This document shows positions 6,896 through 9,072 of a DNA stretch of 9,072 bases, one piece after another; position 1 is the first letter of the stretch; the number at the start of each line of letters is the position of its first letter. The position numbers and the translations under genes were made by a program. Origin of the DNA: Prevotellaceae bacterium (lineage in GTDB: Bacteria; Bacteroidota; Bacteroidia; Bacteroidales; Paludibacteraceae); NCBI GenBank assembly GCA_031290375.1, contig JAITNR010000129.1:1-9072 (forward strand). The letters are read 5' to 3'. The notes beneath the pieces were generated by a model, which was given only the letters and a program-made list of their open reading frames with translations, was not told the DNA's origin and did no database searches.

Positions 6896-6944
6896 CAGCG
6901 TGAATTAAAAAAAAAGAGTTTAACATTAAAAAAAAAGAAAAAAA

Positions 6945-8003
6945 ATGAGAAAAGAAAAATTTTTCATCGGAATTATGGCAGCTGCAACTTTTTTTGTGGC
7001 TTGCGGACAAAAAGGCAGCAAAACAGAAACTGCCGACCTGTCGGGTGCGGGGGCTACGTTTCCTGCGCCGTTCTACAACATTGTGTTCAAGAACTTCACC
7101 GAAAATTCGGGCAACAATGTTACTTATGGGGCTGTGGGCAGCGGCGGCGGCATTCGCAGTTTGAAAGACAAAACCGTTGATTTTGGAGCAACTGACGTGT
7201 TCCTTTCCGACACAGAACTTGCGGAAATGGGCAGCGATGTTGTGCATATTCCAACGGCTTTGGGGGCTGTGGTTATGTCGTACAATTTGAAGGAAATCAA
7301 AGAATTAAAACTTACTGCAAGTTTGATTTCTGAAATTTTCAGGGGAAAAATCACGCATTGGAACGATGCGAAAATCAAAGCAGTGAATCCTTCGCTTGCC
7401 TTGCCCAACAAGCCAATTACGGCTGTTTATCGCTCTGACGGCAGCGGCACAACGGCAGTTTTTTCCGATTATCTTGCCAAAACTGACGAGGCGTGGAAAA
7501 ACGAGGTTGGTATGGGTAAATCGCTGAATTTTCCAGCAGGTGTGGCGGCAAAAGGCAATCCGGGTGTGGCTGGCGTTGTTGCCGAAACAGACGGGGCAAT
7601 CGGCTATATTGGCTCTGAATATGCGTTGGCACTGGGTTTGCCTGCGGCGAGCGTGCAAAACAGCAGCGGAATTTTTATGCTTGCCAACGACAAAAGCATT
7701 TCTGCGGCGGCAGACACCGAAATTCCCGCCGACACACGCACGAGCATCACAAATTCCCCAAATCCTGCGGCTTATCCCATCAGTACTTTTACGTGGCTTA
7801 TTGCCTACAAAGAACAAAGTTACAACAACCGTACCATCGCACAGGCAAAGGCATTACAGCAACTTTTGACTTACATCATTGGGAAAAATGCGCAAGAAGT
7901 AGCAGTAAAAACAAATTATGCTCCGCTTGCAGAAAATGTCCGTTACAAAACGACAACTATCATTAAATCAATGACATATAATGGCAAATCTATTGAAAAT
8001 TAA
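6945..8003 (+). CDS. pstS: Phosphate ABC transporter substrate-binding lipoprotein PstS
   Basis: This 352-residue protein captures inorganic phosphate for the high-affinity PstSCAB importer. The N-terminus is a signal peptide with a lipobox-like FFVAC; Cys20 would be lipidated, anchoring the protein to a membrane facing the periplasm. The family signature SGAGATFPAP (33-42) supplies Thr38 and Phe39. GAVGSGGGIR gives Ser66 (E. coli Ser38), VDFGATD gives Asp84 (E. coli Asp56), and YRSDGSGTT gives Arg163, Asp165, Ser167, Gly168 and Thr169 (E. coli Arg135-Thr141). All core phosphate ligands are therefore present. The second Ser of the usual GSSGG is Gly67. The ATG at 6945 lacks an SD but follows an A-rich leader. 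The porin gene begins 20 bp downstream, and the pair probably forms the start of a pst operon that continues past the right edge. Confidence 0.94.
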   Translation: MRKEKFFIGIMAAATFFVACGQKGSKTETADLSGAGATFPAPFYNIVFKNFTENSGNNVTYGAVGSGGGIRSLKDKTVDFGATDVFLSDTELAEMGSDVVHIPTALGAVVMSYNLKEIKELKLTASLISEIFRGKITHWNDAKIKAVNPSLALPNKPITAVYRSDGSGTTAVFSDYLAKTDEAWKNEVGMGKSLNFPAGVAAKGNPGVAGVVAETDGAIGYIGSEYALALGLPAASVQNSSGIFMLANDKSISAAADTEIPADTRTSITNSPNPAAYPISTFTWLIAYKEQSYNNRTIAQAKALQQLLTYIIGKNAQEVAVKTNYAPLAENVRYKTTTIIKSMTYNGKSIEN

Positions 8004-8023
8004 AAATTTTAAACGAAAAGATA

Positions 8024-9046
8024 ATGAAAATTTATAAAATTTCAGTAACTGCAATGTTATTTTTGTTCGCAACAGCGGCTTTGGGGCAGGAAAAGGTTGA
8101 ATTTCATCCTTCGGGAAAAGTGATTGCACGAAGTTTCTTTGACTTTGGGCAAGGCTTTGACGAAGCAAAAAACGAAACAGGGTTCGATATTTCGCAGGCG
8201 TTTTTGGGATATTCGTACCAATTTTTGCCTTCGTGGTCGGCAACGCTGATTATTGACGGGGCTTCGGGCAATACGGCAGGAAAAATTGAGCCGTATATTC
8301 GCAATGCTTTTGTGAATTACAAAAACAAAGGTTTTGATCTAAATGTCGGTATGGCTGGACTTTATCAATTTGCAGCGCAGGAAACATATTGGAAATATCG
8401 CTATGTGCAAAAAACGTTTCAAGACCTCAACAAAATGGGAAACAGCGTAGATATGGGCATTATGGCGGCGTATAAATTCAGTGATTTTCTGTTGATAGAT
8501 GCAACGGCAAGTAACGGCGAGGGCTACAAAAAAGTAGTTCGCAATGGCAGCACGCGAATTGCGGCAGGCGTTTCGGTTTTTCCTGTTAAAAATCTGATTA
8601 TCAGGGCTTACGGCGATATTTATAACGAAAGTGAAGAAATGCGCGACAACCTGCCCACAGGTATTGCAACGGCGGATTATACGGCTCAAAAGATGCTTTC
8701 GTTTTTTACGGGCTATCAAAATGATGCGGTTTCAGGCGGCGTGGAATTTGCGAAACTCTTTAACAAGGGCTTTATCAAGGGAAAGAACACTTATGGCGTT
8801 TCTGCGTTTGTTTCGGGGAAAGTAGCGGACAAATGGCGTATTTTCGGGCGTTACGACTGGTTAAAATCGGAAAATCCTGCCAACTTTACGGCAAATTGGA
8901 ACGATTTAGACGGACGAATGGCGATTTTAGGTGCAGAATTTCAGCCCTTCAAGCAATTGAAAATCGCCCCGAATTTTCGCTTGACAAAACCTGAAAATGC
9001 CAAAACAAAACCGTATTTGTTTGTGAATTTTGAGTTTAATTTGTAA
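8024..9046 (+). CDS. Outer-membrane porin, probable phosphate-selective (OprO/OprP-like)
   Basis: This 340-residue protein begins with a clear Sec signal peptide, cleaved probably after ALG-21 to give an N-terminal Gln-Glu. The remainder has alternating polar/aromatic strands typical of an outer-membrane beta-barrel, for example KVIARSFFDFGQGF near the start and PYLFVNFEFNL at the end. It ends in Leu rather than the usual aromatic residue, two residues after Phe. Proteins of this look next to pstS in Bacteroidetes are commonly annotated as porins of the phosphate-selective O/P type. It is shorter than Pseudomonas OprP (about 440 residues), so channel selectivity is inferred from the neighbour, not shown. 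Its start is 20 bp after pstS, with no terminator or promoter seen between, so co-transcription is likely. It could also be a general porin used under phosphate limitation. Confidence 0.65.
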   Translation: MKIYKISVTAMLFLFATAALGQEKVEFHPSGKVIARSFFDFGQGFDEAKNETGFDISQAFLGYSYQFLPSWSATLIIDGASGNTAGKIEPYIRNAFVNYKNKGFDLNVGMAGLYQFAAQETYWKYRYVQKTFQDLNKMGNSVDMGIMAAYKFSDFLLIDATASNGEGYKKVVRNGSTRIAAGVSVFPVKNLIIRAYGDIYNESEEMRDNLPTGIATADYTAQKMLSFFTGYQNDAVSGGVEFAKLFNKGFIKGKNTYGVSAFVSGKVADKWRIFGRYDWLKSENPANFTANWNDLDGRMAILGAEFQPFKQLKIAPNFRLTKPENAKTKPYLFVNFEFNL

Positions 9047-9059
9047 AAGGAAAAGTTTT

Positions 9060-9072
9060 GTGAGAAAAAAGG
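9060..9072 (+). CDS. Possible start of the next pst-operon gene (partial)
   Basis: A GTG at 9060 followed by AGA AAA AAG gives (M)RKK, a basic start typical of inner-membrane proteins, and a purine-rich AAAAGG lies about 10 nt upstream. It begins 13 bp after the porin stop. Given the order of pst operons it could be pstC (phosphate permease), but four codons cannot identify it and the real start may lie beyond the window. Confidence 0.22.

Larger units (their letters stand above)
6433..6944. other. 512-bp divergent intergenic region between nuoI and pstS
   Basis: No convincing gene lies here: the open frames are short, start within A/T-rich repeats and show no family resemblance, and no nuoH remnant is seen upstream of nuoI. 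The stretch holds outward-facing promoters for nuoI (about 6493-6500) and pstS (about 6888-6895), a heptamer tandem repeat (6574-6600), three copies of a TATCTATTTT motif and a 17-bp palindrome (6791-6807). The length is unusual beside the tightly packed nuo genes and suggests regulatory DNA, most likely for phosphate control of pstS. An untranslated small RNA cannot be excluded. Confidence 0.6.

Noticed and set aside
7305..7817. 170-codon open frame on the minus strand inside pstS
   Set aside because: Antisense shadow of pstS, Arg/Cys-rich with no family resemblance.

Overview
The window comes from a member of the Bacteroidetes (Bacteroidota). The genes lack Shine-Dalgarno sites and have A-rich leaders instead. 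Three promoter-like sites match the Bacteroidetes -7 element TAnnTTTG, and the NuoI, NuoM and PstS sequences have the character I associate with Bacteroidales-type anaerobes. DNA is AT-rich, and intergenic DNA even more so. I cannot name a species.

Layout. Positions 1-60 (minus strand) hold the first 20 codons of a zinc-ribbon protein, most likely the N-terminus of an IS1-like transposase that runs off the left edge; its probable promoter lies at 80-112. Positions 216-6432 (minus strand) are a compact run of complex I (NADH:quinone oxidoreductase type) membrane-arm genes transcribed nuoI-nuoJ-nuoK-nuoL-nuoM-nuoN. They overlap by 4 bp or are separated by 4-13 bp, except for a 55-bp nuoM-nuoN spacer. 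Positions 6433-6944 are a 512-bp AT-rich intergenic region with divergent promoters, a 3.9-copy heptamer repeat, a 17-bp perfect palindrome and a dispersed TATCTATTTT motif. Positions 6945-9046 (plus strand) hold pstS, the phosphate-binding lipoprotein, followed 20 bp later by an outer-membrane porin gene. A possible next gene begins at 9060.

How it works together. NuoI carries two [4Fe-4S] clusters that pass electrons towards quinone. NuoJ and NuoK link the quinone module to the three antiporter-like pumps NuoN, NuoM and NuoL. PstS and the porin would bring phosphate across the outer membrane and hand it to a PstCAB permease expected just beyond the right edge.

Points worth a second look: the nuo run starts at nuoI with its own promoter and no nuoH upstream, so the rest of complex I must be encoded elsewhere. 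NuoM also has Leu where the well-studied pumps have the essential TM7 lysine. I saw no CRISPR array, tRNA, rRNA or clearly new system; most of the window is conserved core metabolism.
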